In this document: in pieces, positions 6,136 to 15,523 of the stretch | Layout of the letters: the number at the start of each line of letters is the position of its first letter | Numbering within the stretch: position 1 is the stretch's first letter | NCBI RefSeq assembly: GCF_014859555.1 | Contig: NZ_JACUTY010000017.1 | Location: 1-34,770 of the forward strand | Length of the DNA: 34,770 bases | Direction of reading: 5' to 3' | Source of the DNA: Thiomicrospira sp. | GTDB taxonomy: Bacteria; Pseudomonadota; Gammaproteobacteria; Thiomicrospirales; Thiomicrospiraceae | Notes under the pieces: model-generated | What the model saw: only the letters and a program-made list of their open reading frames with translations | Databases searched by the model: none | Told to the model about the DNA's origin: nothing | Position numbers and translations under genes: made by a program

Positions 6136-8054
6136 TACTGGCTGGACTCCTGTTGGCGTTTTTTACGTTCCGCCGCCTTGGCTTTGGCTGCATCCATTGC
6201 GGCTTTGCGTTTGTCTTCAGCTGAAGCTGAATTAGACGGCGTATCCTCGACCGAGCTGGCTTGGGCTTGTTCGGTCAGGTTAGCTGGGGTTTCTGTACTG
6301 GCTGTTTTTTGAGCTTTCAGCGCGGCGGCTCGCGCTTTGGCGGCTTGCATGGCTGCTTGGCGTTTATCGTTCGCCGATTGGGCGGGTGCGGTTTCGGCCG
6401 GTTTTGAGTTGTCCTTTCTTGACGCTTTTTTGGCGGTAGCGTCCTTTTCATTAGCCGTGGTTTGGCTGGCTTTCTGGCGTGCTTTCGCCGCTTGAATGGC
6501 TTTTTCACGCGCACTTAGTTTGGGTGCATCGGCGGCTGTTTTTTCAACCTTCGGGGCATCGGCGGCTTGCTGTTTAACCGCGGCTTTTTTGGCGGCTAAC
6601 TTAGCCTCACGCTCGTGTTTATCACGTTCTAAGCGCGCTTCACGCGCATCAAAACGTTGTTTCGCGATTTCAGTTAATTTGGCTTGTTGTTTGATCTCAC
6701 GTATTTCGGCCTTGGCGTGACGATAATATTGCACCAGCGGAATATGACTGGGGCAAACAAATGAACAACAGCCACATTCAATGCAGTCGAATAGCTTTAG
6801 TTGCTCGGTTTTATCGTACTCATGCGCGCGTGCATGCCAGTAAAGTTGTTGGGGTAGCAGGCTAACCGGACAGGCTTCGGCACATTCGCCACAACGAATA
6901 CAGGCCATCGGTTCGTCTGACGTTTCAGGAGGATTTGCCAGGATGCAGTTGGTGGTTTTAATAACTGGAACATCATTATGTGCGACCGCAAAGCCCATCA
7001 TCGGGCCGCCCATTAAAAGCGGATAATTCAATTTTGGTTCGGGTTGCGCGAGTTCAACTAACTCATTAAACGGTGTGCCGAGTAGGGCTTCAATGTTATA
7101 AGGTTTTTTTAGTCCCATGCCGGATACGGTGACAAAACGCGAAATCAGTGGTTGACCAAGCTCAATGGCTTGCGTGATGGCGCGCAAGGTAGCGACGTTC
7201 ATCATGACCACACCAATATCAATACTGTGAAGTTGGCTGGGAATTTCTACGCCAATTAGTTCTTGCGTCAGTTGTTTTTGGCCACCCATTGGGTAAACGG
7301 TGGCGACTTCTTCAAGTCTAATTCGAGTGTCTTCACAAGCTTGGCGCATGGCTTCAATCGCCTGTGGTTTGTTGGTTTCAATGCCACAAATGACCTGCTC
7401 AACGTCAAATAATTCCGCCACAAATAAAGCCGCCCGCACGATTTCTGGCGCGTGGGTTTGCATTAATAGGTCGTCGCAGGTAATAAAGGGTTCGCACTCC
7501 GCTCCATTAATGATGAGGTGTTTAATTTTTTTAGGTTGATCCGGTAGTTTAGCAAAAGTAGGAAAACCCGCACCGCCCATGCCCACAATGCCAGCGTTGA
7601 GCAGCAGTTGTTTAAATTCGGCAATGGTTTTGGGTTTATGTGTGATGCCTAACGCGTTTTCAATCGCGTCTTGTTTCGCGTCCGGTTCAATCACTATGCA
7701 GGGTTCGGCTAGGCCTGAAGCGTGTGGCAAAATACGTTGTTCAATCGCGATAATTTTACCGGAGGCGGGGGCGTGAACTGGCGCACTTAACCCCTTAGCT
7801 GGCTGAGCGATCATTTGGAATTTTTTAACCTGCTCACCGACTTCTACACAAGGTAAAGCCGCCTCGCCCATATGCTGTTGTAAAGGCAAAATTAACTGTT
7901 TTGGCACATAGCTTGTGCGCAAGGGTTGGCGTAAAGATAGGCTTTTGTTGTACTTGGGAAATACACCGCCATGAAACTGGTGCAACCAACGTTTTGCCAT
8001 AGGGTAAATAGAGGCGATCAAATTAATCAATTTTTGATGTAAGCGGATGTTCAT
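6135..8054 (-). CDS. rsxC: Electron transport complex subunit RsxC/RnfC
   Basis: A 639-residue peripheral subunit that is the likely NADH entry point. In order: an N-terminal barrel-sandwich domain (about 40-110), a flavin/NADH-binding region with GMGGAGFPTFAKL (about 155-167), an SLBB-like segment, and two [4Fe-4S] motifs, CIRCGECAEACP (about 383-394) and CIECGCCSFVCP (about 421-432). The last 190 residues are an Ala/Lys/Gln-rich charged tail with three imperfect copies of a unit like DKRxAAMxAAKAKAAxxK, a length-variable helical extension also seen in other gammaproteobacterial RsxC proteins. The start overlaps rsxB by 4 bp. Confidence 0.97.
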   Translation of the reverse strand: MNIRLHQKLINLIASIYPMAKRWLHQFHGGVFPKYNKSLSLRQPLRTSYVPKQLILPLQQHMGEAALPCVEVGEQVKKFQMIAQPAKGLSAPVHAPASGKIIAIEQRILPHASGLAEPCIVIEPDAKQDAIENALGITHKPKTIAEFKQLLLNAGIVGMGGAGFPTFAKLPDQPKKIKHLIINGAECEPFITCDDLLMQTHAPEIVRAALFVAELFDVEQVICGIETNKPQAIEAMRQACEDTRIRLEEVATVYPMGGQKQLTQELIGVEIPSQLHSIDIGVVMMNVATLRAITQAIELGQPLISRFVTVSGMGLKKPYNIEALLGTPFNELVELAQPEPKLNYPLLMGGPMMGFAVAHNDVPVIKTTNCILANPPETSDEPMACIRCGECAEACPVSLLPQQLYWHARAHEYDKTEQLKLFDCIECGCCSFVCPSHIPLVQYYRHAKAEIREIKQQAKLTEIAKQRFDAREARLERDKHEREAKLAAKKAAVKQQAADAPKVEKTAADAPKLSAREKAIQAAKARQKASQTTANEKDATAKKASRKDNSKPAETAPAQSANDKRQAAMQAAKARAAALKAQKTASTETPANLTEQAQASSVEDTPSNSASAEDKRKAAMDAAKAKAAERKKRQQESSQ

Positions 8055-8608
8055 TCAGTGCGCTCCGCAGCGGCTTTGGGTTCGGGCCATTTCCAGTTTT
8101 TTAAATTGGGTTTTTCCATCACCATATCAATGCAATCCACTGGGCAAACTGGCACGCAAAGTTCGCAACCAGTGCATTCTTTTTCGATTACGGTATGCAT
8201 CATTTTGGTGGTGCCGATAATCGCATCGACTGGACAAGCTTTAATGCACAACACGCAACCTATACAAATATCCTCATCAATCACGGCTAGCATTTTAGGC
8301 TTAGGTTCGGTGGCTTCGGCTTGCATGGGTTTGGGTTCGACTTGAAGAATCTCAGCAATTTCAATCATGGTGGGTTCACCACCTGGAATACACAAGTTGA
8401 CTTCGGCTTCGCCTTTCGCCAGCGCTTCAGCATAAGGTTTGCAACCTGGGTAACCGCACTGGCCACACTGGGTCTGGGGTAGTTTTTTGTCGATAATTTC
8501 TGCCAGCGGATTGCCTTCGATGCGAAAACGCACCGCGGCATATCCCAGCAATAAGCCAAATGCTAGGGCTAAACCTAGGAAGATTAGGATTCCAGCGAAC
8601 ATGCTCAT
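8051..8608 (-). CDS. rsxB: Electron transport complex subunit RsxB/RnfB
   Basis: A 185-residue iron-sulfur subunit. It has one N-terminal membrane helix (residues 4-27), a [4Fe-4S] region starting at Cys48 (CGQCGYPGCKPYA plus a later Cys in NLC), and two ferredoxin-type motifs, CIGCVLCIKACP and CTGCELCVPVCP. It would relay electrons between RsxC and the membrane subunits. The stop of rsxA and the start of rsxB are immediately adjacent. Confidence 0.97.
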   Translation of the reverse strand: MSMFAGILIFLGLALAFGLLLGYAAVRFRIEGNPLAEIIDKKLPQTQCGQCGYPGCKPYAEALAKGEAEVNLCIPGGEPTMIEIAEILQVEPKPMQAEATEPKPKMLAVIDEDICIGCVLCIKACPVDAIIGTTKMMHTVIEKECTGCELCVPVCPVDCIDMVMEKPNLKNWKWPEPKAAAERTE

Positions 8609-9184
8609 TTAAACCAACCCACCAAAGCCCATAAAGGCTAACGACATAAGTCCGGCGGTGATTAAAGCGATAGGCGCACCTTTGAATGGCATGGGCACAT
8701 CACCGGCATCGACGCGTTCACGAATCGAAGCAAATAACACCATGACCATTGTGAAGCCGATGGCCGCGCCAAAGCCATAAAAGGCGGATTCGATAAAGTT
8801 GTGGTCTTCGCCAATGTTGAGTAAGGCCACGCCTAAAACCGCGCAATTGGTCGTGATTAATGGCAGATAAATACCCAACACTTGGTAAAGCGCGGGGCTG
8901 GATTTGTGAATCGCCATTTCGGTAAAGCCCACTACCGCGGCAATTGATAGAATAAAACCGATGGTTTTAAGATATTCCAGTTCAAAAGGCGCGAGTAGGT
9001 AGGTGTAAAGCAGATAACTCATGACTGATGATAGCGTAAGCACAAAGGTGGTAGCTAACCCCATGCCTAAAGCGGCATCGAGTTTTTTGGACACACCCAT
9101 AAACGGGCACAAGCCTAAAAATTTGACCAGCACAAAATTATTCACCAAAACGGTGCTAATTAAAATAATGACGTAATCGGTCAT
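8609..9184 (-). CDS. rsxA: Electron transport complex subunit RsxA/RnfA
   Basis: A 191-residue membrane subunit with six predicted helices, homologous to Rsx[23 protein letters not shown] near the N-terminus and [16 protein letters not shown] mid-protein are the conserved half-helix elements that hold the membrane-embedded iron-sulfur centre. It is the first gene of the rsxABCDGE operon, whose genes overlap or abut throughout. The ribosome binding site is AAAGAG about 7 nt upstream. The preceding 130 bp hold an imperfect long inverted repeat but no clear promoter, so read-through from metG is possible. Confidence 0.97.
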   Translation of the reverse strand: MTDYVIILISTVLVNNFVLVKFLGLCPFMGVSKKLDAALGMGLATTFVLTLSSVMSYLLYTYLLAPFELEYLKTIGFILSIAAVVGFTEMAIHKSSPALYQVLGIYLPLITTNCAVLGVALLNIGEDHNFIESAFYGFGAAIGFTMVMVLFASIRERVDAGDVPMPFKGAPIALITAGLMSLAFMGFGGLV

Positions 9185-9210
9185 ATTTACTCTTTGTTAG
9201 GAAAGACTCA

Positions 9211-9318
9211 ATTTTTTAAACCACGAAGGTCGCGAAGATTTTTGACATACTCGCCTCTGTTTTTTAAAGCGGTTTCTTACTTTGTGATCTTCGTAATTTT
9301 CGTGGTTAATTAAAAAAC
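9211..9318. repeat. Long imperfect inverted repeat between metG and rsxA
   Basis: Arm 9221-9239 (CCACGAAGGTCGCGAAGAT) pairs with arm 9287-9305, whose reverse complement is CCACGAAAATTACGAAGAT; 15 of 19 positions match. Flanking T-runs and A-runs at 9211-9216 and 9311-9316 extend the symmetry. The 47-nt interval carries no gene. The element could fold in RNA as a transcript-end or leader structure, or be a miniature repeat element. Confidence 0.6.
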
Positions 9319-11363
9319 TATTTTACCCGCATACCAGGTTGCGCACCTTCATCGGGGTTGAGGATAAACAAGTCTTTTCCTCCTGGCCCAGCGGCGAGAA
9401 CCATGCCTTCGGATAAACCAAAGCGCATTTTACGTGGCGCCAAGTTGGCGACCATAACGGTTAGCTTACCAATAAGCTGTTCCGGTTCATAGGCGGATTT
9501 GATACCGGCAAAGACTTGGCGTTCGCCTAAACCAATATCTAAGGTTAGTTTTAATAATTTATTGGCTTCCGGCACGCTTTCAGCATTAACGATTTTGGCA
9601 ATGCGTAAATCAATTTTAGCAAAGTCGTCAATCGTGATTTCTGGTGCGATAGGATCAAACGCATCACTGGTGACCGCAGGCGCGGCTTGGTTGGCTTGTA
9701 AAGTTTGTTTGGAATCTTCTAGCATTTTTTCTACCTGTACCATATCGAGTCGGGTTAATAGGGCTTTATAAGCTTGAATTTCATGGTTCATCAACGCTGT
9801 TTTGGCTTGTGACCATGACCAGTCGGTTTCGTTAAAATACGCGCGCGCTTTTTGACTGGTTTCTGGCAAGACCGGTGCCAAATAAATCATTAAACAACGG
9901 AACAAGTTTAAGCCAACACTCACCGATTCGTGTAATTCGGCTTCTTTACCGTCTTGTTTCGCCAACACCCAAGGGGCGGTTTCGGCAATGTATTCATTAG
10001 CTTTATCCGCCAGTGCCATAATGTCACGCATGGCTTGGGCATATTCGCGCTTTTCGTAAAGCTCGGCAATCGGTTCGGCTTTATCAGCAAACTGTTGGAA
10101 CAAAGCTTGCGCTTCAGACGACCAGGCCTGGTTGAGTTTGCCATCAAATCGTTTGGTTACAAACCCGGCGCAACGGCTGGCGATATTAACCACTTTACCG
10201 ATTAAATCGGAGTTAACACGCTGCACAAAATCATCTAGATTTAAATCTAGATCGTCAATGCGGCTGTTGAGTTTGGTCGCGAAGTAATAACGTAAATACT
10301 CCGGTTCCAGGTGTTTGAGATAGGTGCTGGCCATAATGAACGTGCCGCGTGATTTTGACATTTTCGCGCCATCTACCGTAAGGAAGCCGTGTGCAAAAAT
10401 CGCATTGGGTTTTCTAAAGCCAGCGCCCGTTAGCATCGCCGGGAAAAACAAGGCGTGGAAATAGACGATGTCTTTACCGATGAAGTGGTAAAGCTCGGTT
10501 TGGCTATCTTCACGCCAGTATTCGTCAAAGTCTAAGCCGTGTTCGTCACAGTATTTTTTGAAAGAAGCTAAGTAGCCAATCGGCGCATCCAACCAAACGT
10601 AGAAAAACTTATTATCTTCGCCGGGAATTTGAAAACCAAAATAGGGTGCATCGCGGCTGATGTCCCAGTTTTGTAGGCCGGATTCAAACCATTCGTTTAG
10701 TTTATTAGAAATTTGGCTTTGTAAGTGGCCGCCTTGCGTCCATTCTTTGAGCATAGGCTCAAAATGGGCGAGCTCAAAAAATAAATGTTCGGAGTCTTTT
10801 TGAATAGGCGTGGCACCAGAAATAACCGATTTAGGATCAACCAACTCGGTGGGCGCGTAAGTCGCACCACAGGCTTCACAGTTGTCACCGTATTGATCGT
10901 GCGCGCCACATTTTGGGCAGGTGCCTTTAATAAAACGATCTGGCAAAAACATGTTTTTTTCAGGGTCGTAAAACTGTTTGATGGTTTTGCGACTGATGTG
11001 ATTATTGGCTTTGAGCTGGTTATAGATATAACTCGAATAATAACGGTTTTCTTCTGAGTGGGTGCTGTGATATTGGTCAAAGGCAATGTTAAACCCAGCG
11101 AAATCTTGTTGGTGTTCTTGTGATACTCGCGCAATCAAGGCTTCTGGTGTAATGCCTTCCGATTGTGCTCGCAGCATAATTGGGGTGCCATGCGCATCGT
11201 CCGCACAAACGTAAAGGCAGTTGTGCCCACGTTGTTTTTGGAAACGTGACCAAATATCGGTTTGTATGTATTCAACAAGGTGCCCAAGGTGAATCGGGCC
11301 GTTGGCATAGGGGAGCGCGCTGGTGATTAATATTTTTCTGACCGAGGTCATAGAGGCATCCAT
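9318..11363 (-). CDS. metG: Methionine--tRNA ligase
   Basis: A 681-residue class I aminoacyl-tRNA synthetase charging tRNA-Met. The HIGH motif is HLGH (residues 25-28), and KMSKS appears as [11 protein letters not shown]. Zinc-knuckle cysteines are in [18 protein letters not shown], and the C-terminus carries an EMAPII-like tRNA-binding domain ([18 protein letters not shown] to the end) as in the long dimeric E. coli type. An in-frame ATG at 11351 ([18 protein letters not shown]) aligns better with family N-termini and may be the true start. Neither start has a strong ribosome binding site. The iterated palindrome at 10121-10132 encodes NQAW. Confidence 0.98.
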   Translation of the reverse strand: MDASMTSVRKILITSALPYANGPIHLGHLVEYIQTDIWSRFQKQRGHNCLYVCADDAHGTPIMLRAQSEGITPEALIARVSQEHQQDFAGFNIAFDQYHSTHSEENRYYSSYIYNQLKANNHISRKTIKQFYDPEKNMFLPDRFIKGTCPKCGAHDQYGDNCEACGATYAPTELVDPKSVISGATPIQKDSEHLFFELAHFEPMLKEWTQGGHLQSQISNKLNEWFESGLQNWDISRDAPYFGFQIPGEDNKFFYVWLDAPIGYLASFKKYCDEHGLDFDEYWREDSQTELYHFIGKDIVYFHALFFPAMLTGAGFRKPNAIFAHGFLTVDGAKMSKSRGTFIMASTYLKHLEPEYLRYYFATKLNSRIDDLDLNLDDFVQRVNSDLIGKVVNIASRCAGFVTKRFDGKLNQAWSSEAQALFQQFADKAEPIAELYEKREYAQAMRDIMALADKANEYIAETAPWVLAKQDGKEAELHESVSVGLNLFRCLMIYLAPVLPETSQKARAYFNETDWSWSQAKTALMNHEIQAYKALLTRLDMVQVEKMLEDSKQTLQANQAAPAVTSDAFDPIAPEITIDDFAKIDLRIAKIVNAESVPEANKLLKLTLDIGLGERQVFAGIKSAYEPEQLIGKLTVMVANLAPRKMRFGLSEGMVLAAGPGGKDLFILNPDEGAQPGMRVK
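10121..10132. repeat. Iterated palindrome ACCAGGCCTGGT in metG
   Basis: Exact 12-mer, read as Asn-Gln-Ala-Trp in metG. Confidence 0.9.
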
Positions 11364-11387
11364 CTTATTGCTGGTTGAAAGCCAAGT

Positions 11388-11416
11388 ATTATAACGGCTT
11401 TAGCGTCAGCTGACTA
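11388..11416 (-). promoter_or_regulatory. Probable metG promoter
   Basis: On the minus strand a perfect TATAAT (11393-11388) lies 17 bp after TAGTCA (11416-11411), a four-of-six -35 match. The predicted start is about 18 nt before the first possible metG ATG. The -35 overlaps the perfect palindrome GTCAGCTGAC (11405-11414). Confidence 0.55.
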
Positions 11417-11496
11417 AGGATAATTGAGGTTTAAAGTCCAACAAATAGCTTGTTTAATAGAGGATGAATTCCATGGCCTGTGTAGGGATAAAAGTG

Positions 11497-11525
11497 TTGG
11501 ATATGCATCATTAATGGTTTATGAT
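11497..11525 (+). promoter_or_regulatory. Promoter of the partner-switching operon
   Basis: TTGGAT (11497-11502), a 17-bp spacer and TATGAT (11520-11525) make a good sigma70 promoter with a leader of about 75 nt before the ATG at 11609. The rest of 11400-11608 holds no credible gene. Confidence 0.65.
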
Positions 11526-11608
11526 TGGGTGAGTTTTTCGTACCTACTCTGGGGCTTGATCGGGAAGTCAGCCTTAGTGTTAGGGCGGTGTGAATCGGAG
11601 ATTTTGCA

Positions 11609-11905
11609 ATGTCAGTTGAAGGTCAGTTGGTGGGGAATACCGCGATCCTGTTTGTTAAAGGACGCTTTGATATCGCCAGTTATGAGGAGTTTAATCAAGC
11701 TTATATCAATTTTATAGGTCGAGCGGAGCAATTTCAAGTTGATCTTTCGACGACCACTTTTATGGATAGTTCGGCGCTAGGTATGCTTTTATTGTTACGA
11801 GAAAAAGCCGGAGATTCGGTGCATATTGAGCTGATTAACGCCGATGATGAAGTATCCAAAATTTTACAGATTGCACAGTTTCAGCAGTTGTTTACCATCC
11901 GATGA
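11609..11905 (+). CDS. STAS-domain anti-sigma factor antagonist
   Basis: A 98-residue single STAS domain of the SpoIIAA/RsbV/HsbA type. The phosphorylatable motif TTFMDSSALGMLLLLRE is intact, with Ser55 aligned to the Ser that a cognate HATPase kinase phosphorylates. Unphosphorylated, such proteins sequester the kinase or anti-sigma factor; phosphorylated, they release it. GGAG lies 9 nt upstream of the ATG. The stop overlaps the next start (ATGA), so the two proteins are probably made together. The nearest described system I can name is HsbA/HsbR of Pseudomonas, which controls flagellar anti-sigma activity and biofilm behaviour. Confidence 0.92.
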   Translation: MSVEGQLVGNTAILFVKGRFDIASYEEFNQAYINFIGRAEQFQVDLSTTTFMDSSALGMLLLLREKAGDSVHIELINADDEVSKILQIAQFQQLFTIR

Positions 11906-13644
11906 TCCCTCCGTTTACTAGTCTTCAGCCTTTATCTAATCGTATTTTAATCGCCGACCCGAGTGCCGAGCATTTTGCATTTTATGATTGTATATTGACC
12001 GCGCAAGGCTTTGAAGTTTTGCATGTTGATCGCCATGATGCAATTTTAGATGCGGTTCAGCAATTGCCGCCCAGTTTAGTGATTGTTGACTTAGCCATTT
12101 GTGATGAAAAACGCAATGATTTGATTAAAAGAATTAAGCAGTCTTGCAGTACCCACAGTGCGTTTGTACCAGTTTTGTTGGCGAGCAATCAAGATGAGCA
12201 AATCTTGTTGCAACATGCGGTAGCGAAAGAAGCCGACGGTTTTTTGCAGTTCCCGTTTTCAGATAAGGTGTTGATGGCAAAAGTTCAATCCTTGTTGCGG
12301 ATTCGCAGTTTGTATGTTGCGTTAAAATCGACCAGCGATCAAATTCACCAACTGCATTACACGCTAGAGCAAGAGTATAAGGATGCAGAGCGAATTTATG
12401 AAAAGTTTTTACGGCCTTCAGCGCAAAAACTGGCCGGTTTCGATAGTTATATTTCGTCCGCATCCATTTTTAACGGCGATTTATTATTAGCTAAGGTGCA
12501 GTCTTCCGGTGACGTATTGATTTTGTTGGGGGATTTTACCGGGCATGGTTTAAGCGCGGCGATTGGTGTGATTCCGGTCGCTGAGATGTTTAATAGTATG
12601 GTTACGAAAGCGCGCAGTGCGCCGGAAATAATTAGCGAAATTAACACGAAACTTTACAATATTTTGCCGGCGCATTTGTTTTTTGGTTGCGCCATTTTGC
12701 AAGTGTCACCCGCCCAGAAAAAAGCCCATATTTATAATTTTGGCATGCCCGATGTATTGATGATCAAACGCGCAGAGCTAAGCCGTTTCAGTTCGCGTAA
12801 TTTACCGTTAGGCGTGGTCAACAGTCAGCGATTGGACCTGTATCCTCAGAGTGTGGACTTGAGTGGCGATGAGGTGTTTTATATGCTGACCGATGGCTTC
12901 ACCGAATCGCGCAATCCACAAGGTGAAATGTTTGGTGATCATCGAGTTGAACAGACCTTGCTGCATGCAGGTAAGCAGGGAATTAAAACATTGATTGAGC
13001 AAGTTGGTGAGTTCTGTGCGGATTGTTTTACAGAGGATGATGCAACTATTGCCGAACTGCAAACCGGGCCGATTCTCAACTTTAATTACATTGACTCCTT
13101 TAGCCATTTAACCAAGGCATCGCGTTGGAATTTGAATTTTCGGTTTGATCATGTAGCGCTCAAGCAAATGGCACACCCAATGGAAGGTTTGGTCGACATG
13201 ATTATGCACGTGCAACCCATCCCAAGTCATAAAGAACGCCTGTTTATGATTTTGGACGAGCTCTACACCAATGCTTTAGAACATGGTTTATTAAAACTGG
13301 ACTCCTCTTTAAAGCAGCAAGAAGACGGATTTTTGCGTTTCTTGAATGAGCGTGAGCGTGCGATAGAAGGGTTAAACACAGGTTTTATTGATGTGCAAGT
13401 AATCCACAAGCCGCTAGGCGAGTATGAAGGTGAATTAAGCATTCGGATTGAAGATAGTGGGGAGGGCTTTGATTATACGGAGTTGGATGCAAGTCCGGCC
13501 CCGAACCAATTCATATTTTCAGGGCGCGGGGTTTTATTAACACGTTCGCTGTGTTCGAGCCTGACTTATGAAGGTCAGGGAAATGTTGTTACTGCCGTGT
13601 ATCACTGGCATTTGCGGCCAATCATGGAGCAAGCTGCCGGTTAG
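11902..13644 (+). CDS. Receiver / PP2C phosphatase / HATPase fusion (HsbR-like partner-switch regulator)
   Basis: A 580-residue three-domain protein. Residues about 14-125 form a receiver: Asp63 in LVIVDLAI is the likely phosphoacceptor. Only one acidic pocket residue (Asp19) is evident, and the conserved Lys-Pro is FPF (Phe117), so signalling is non-canonical. A helical linker (about 135-165) precedes a SpoIIE/RsbU-type PP2C domain (about 170-390) with GDLLLA, LLGDFTGHGLSAAIG and MLTDGFTE metal-binding motifs. Residues about 420-575 are an anti-sigma-kinase HATPase with N-box DELYTNALEHG, G1 IEDSGEGF and G2 SGRGVLLTRS. It could both dephosphorylate and phosphorylate the upstream STAS protein. 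No sigma or anti-sigma gene is adjacent. Confidence 0.93.
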   Translation: MIPPFTSLQPLSNRILIADPSAEHFAFYDCILTAQGFEVLHVDRHDAILDAVQQLPPSLVIVDLAICDEKRNDLIKRIKQSCSTHSAFVPVLLASNQDEQILLQHAVAKEADGFLQFPFSDKVLMAKVQSLLRIRSLYVALKSTSDQIHQLHYTLEQEYKDAERIYEKFLRPSAQKLAGFDSYISSASIFNGDLLLAKVQSSGDVLILLGDFTGHGLSAAIGVIPVAEMFNSMVTKARSAPEIISEINTKLYNILPAHLFFGCAILQVSPAQKKAHIYNFGMPDVLMIKRAELSRFSSRNLPLGVVNSQRLDLYPQSVDLSGDEVFYMLTDGFTESRNPQGEMFGDHRVEQTLLHAGKQGIKTLIEQVGEFCADCFTEDDATIAELQTGPILNFNYIDSFSHLTKASRWNLNFRFDHVALKQMAHPMEGLVDMIMHVQPIPSHKERLFMILDELYTNALEHGLLKLDSSLKQQEDGFLRFLNERERAIEGLNTGFIDVQVIHKPLGEYEGELSIRIEDSGEGFDYTELDASPAPNQFIFSGRGVLLTRSLCSSLTYEGQGNVVTAVYHWHLRPIMEQAAG

Positions 13645-14765
13645 TTGTTTTCAATCACAATATTGGGAAAGGCGGACGCATAGTTGCGTTTAGAGTCGGC
13701 GATGCCTGCGCCAATTTTATGCGCCATAGTACGATATTTTTCGGCCAGTACGCCATCTGGTTCGGCTACTACCGTGGGGCGACCTGCATCGGCTTGTTGA
13801 CGAATGCTCAGGCTTAAGGGCATCGTGCCCAAAAAAGCAACCTGGTAGTTACTCGCCAAGGTTTCGCCACCATGCTCACCAAAAATCGCTTCTTCATGAC
13901 CGCACTGGCTGCAAATGTGTGTGCTCATGTTTTCTATCACGCCCAATATCGGAATGTTGACTTTTTCAAACATTTTGACGGCTTTCTTGGCATCCAATAA
14001 CGCCAAATCTTGTGGGGTGGTGACGATCACCGCGCCCGTGACAGGAATCTGTTGAGCAAGCGTTAATTGCACATCACCGGTACCTGGCGGTAAATCAATA
14101 ATCAAAAAGTCCAAATCTTGCCAATCGGTTTCTTTTAATAGTTGAGTTAGGGTTTGGGTAACAATTGGGCCACGCCAAATCATTGGCGTATCTTCTTCGA
14201 TTAAACAACCGATTGACATGGCTTGCAGGTCATAAGCACGCATAGGTTGCATGCTTTTACCATCCAATGTACTGGGTTTGCCAGATAAATTTAACAGGGT
14301 TGGAATGCTGGGCCCGTAGATATCGGCATCCAGAATGCCGACCTTGGCGCCTTCTTGTTGGAGTGCCAGGGCGAGGTTAACACTGGTAGTGGATTTGCCA
14401 ACCCCGCCTTTGCCGGATGCGATCGCGATGATGTTTTTAATATTCGCTAAGGCTTGCACATTGGGTTGGGTTTGGTGGGCCTTGATCTGGGTTAAATGCT
14501 GGATGCTGACCTGATCAATGCCTTCTAATGCGGTTAGCTTTTGAGTCAAATTATCAGCTAATTGAGCATGCAAAGCTTGAGCGGCATAAGGCCAGTTAAT
14601 CGTAAAGCTCAACTGTTTGTTTTTATAACTGAGTCCAGACACCAGCTTGGTGTTCGATAAGTTTTGCTGCAATAAGGGTAGGTTGGTTTGCTCGAAAATC
14701 GAGTGGATTTGGCTTTTTAGTTGATCGTTTAGGCCGTCACCGAATAGTTGATTTAATAAACCCAT
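13641..14765 (-). CDS. apbC: Iron-sulfur cluster carrier protein Mrp/ApbC
   Basis: A 374-residue P-loop ATPase that carries and transfers [4Fe-4S] clusters. It has an N-terminal MIP18/DUF59-like region (about 1-90), the deviant Walker A IASGKGGVGKST (about 110-121), switch motifs DADIYGPS and IIDLPPGTGD, and the cluster-binding CSQCG. In this lineage mrp commonly neighbours metG and dcd. Here dcd is adjacent and metG is 2.3 kb away with the partner-switch pair between. Its stop overlaps that of the convergent fusion gene. The start has only a weak AGGA about 12 nt upstream. Confidence 0.96.
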   Translation of the reverse strand: MGLLNQLFGDGLNDQLKSQIHSIFEQTNLPLLQQNLSNTKLVSGLSYKNKQLSFTINWPYAAQALHAQLADNLTQKLTALEGIDQVSIQHLTQIKAHQTQPNVQALANIKNIIAIASGKGGVGKSTTSVNLALALQQEGAKVGILDADIYGPSIPTLLNLSGKPSTLDGKSMQPMRAYDLQAMSIGCLIEEDTPMIWRGPIVTQTLTQLLKETDWQDLDFLIIDLPPGTGDVQLTLAQQIPVTGAVIVTTPQDLALLDAKKAVKMFEKVNIPILGVIENMSTHICSQCGHEEAIFGEHGGETLASNYQVAFLGTMPLSLSIRQQADAGRPTVVAEPDGVLAEKYRTMAHKIGAGIADSKRNYASAFPNIVIENN

Positions 14766-14832
14766 GCGTGTTGTTAATCCTGTTGTTTAAATACTTGACT
14801 AATCTTATCAGGAATTGGAGTTTGAACCAAGC

Positions 14833-14843
14833 ACCAGGCCTGG
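14833..14843. repeat. Iterated palindrome (ACCAGGCCTGG, intergenic)
   Basis: Core 10-mer with 5' A but 3' C. It lies about 42 nt beyond the dcd stop, upstream of mrp. Confidence 0.85.
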
Positions 14844-14885
14844 CACTTTTCGGTTTGGAGTTGGTTAATCGAGATACCTAACTAT

Positions 14886-15500
14886 TTAATCAAGCAAAGC
14901 CAGTTGGCGTTCGTCGGTTTGATCTTGGTTAATCCGGCTGGAGGTTGGGCCGGATTGGTTGTGGTACTTTGCGTCTTTACGTTTGTTGTAAGGTTTTTCG
15001 GCTGGACTGGATAGGGTTTCAAAGTTGATCGCACAAATATCCATGCCAGGCCGTAAAGCCAGCGGTAATTTACCACTGTTAAAAATTTCCAATACAATTT
15101 GTCCCTGCCAACCCGGGTCAATGCGGTGTGCGGTCACGTGTACCATTAAACCCAAACGCGCTAAACTTGAACGGCCATCTAACCAGCCTACTAGGTCGTC
15201 TGGCACCATGATGGATTCTAAGGTTGATGCCAAGGCGAGTTCACCAGGATGTAAGAAAAACGCTTGGTCTTCTTCGATCACAATTTCATTGCCCATAATT
15301 TTGTCGAGTAGGGTCTGGACCTCTTCTCGCGGGCCGCTTAAGTCAATAAATGGCGCGGTGTGATCGTTAAAAACCCGAAAGCGGTTATCAAGTCTTAAAT
15401 CGACGCTGATGCCTTTTATTTTACTGGCATTGGGTTCAGGCTCGATCGCAATGCGGCCGGATTTTAATGCGATTGAAATGTCTTTATCACTGAGTTTCAT
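14886..15500 (-). CDS. dcd: dCTP deaminase
   Basis: A 204-residue trimeric enzyme converting dCTP to dUTP for dTTP synthesis. Signatures include [53 protein letters not shown] and the catalytic Glu in QIVLEIFN. The final 20 residues, Ser/Gln/Asp-rich, form the flexible C-terminal lid region. It is part of a minus-strand run purM-purN-DUF3108-dcd-mrp. Confidence 0.97.
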   Translation of the reverse strand: MKLSDKDISIALKSGRIAIEPEPNASKIKGISVDLRLDNRFRVFNDHTAPFIDLSGPREEVQTLLDKIMGNEIVIEEDQAFFLHPGELALASTLESIMVPDDLVGWLDGRSSLARLGLMVHVTAHRIDPGWQGQIVLEIFNSGKLPLALRPGMDICAINFETLSSPAEKPYNKRKDAKYHNQSGPTSSRINQDQTDERQLALLD

Positions 15501-15523
15501 AGCTTCGATTCTTAAGTTGTGTT

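Noticed and set aside
6317-6514. Arg/Lys-rich minus-strand open frame inside rsxC
   Set aside because: It is a frame shadow of the Ala/Lys-rich RsxC tail.
11424-11717. 97-residue plus-strand open frame upstream of the STAS gene
   Set aside because: It starts at a non-ATG codon, spans the promoter and overlaps the clear STAS gene out of frame.
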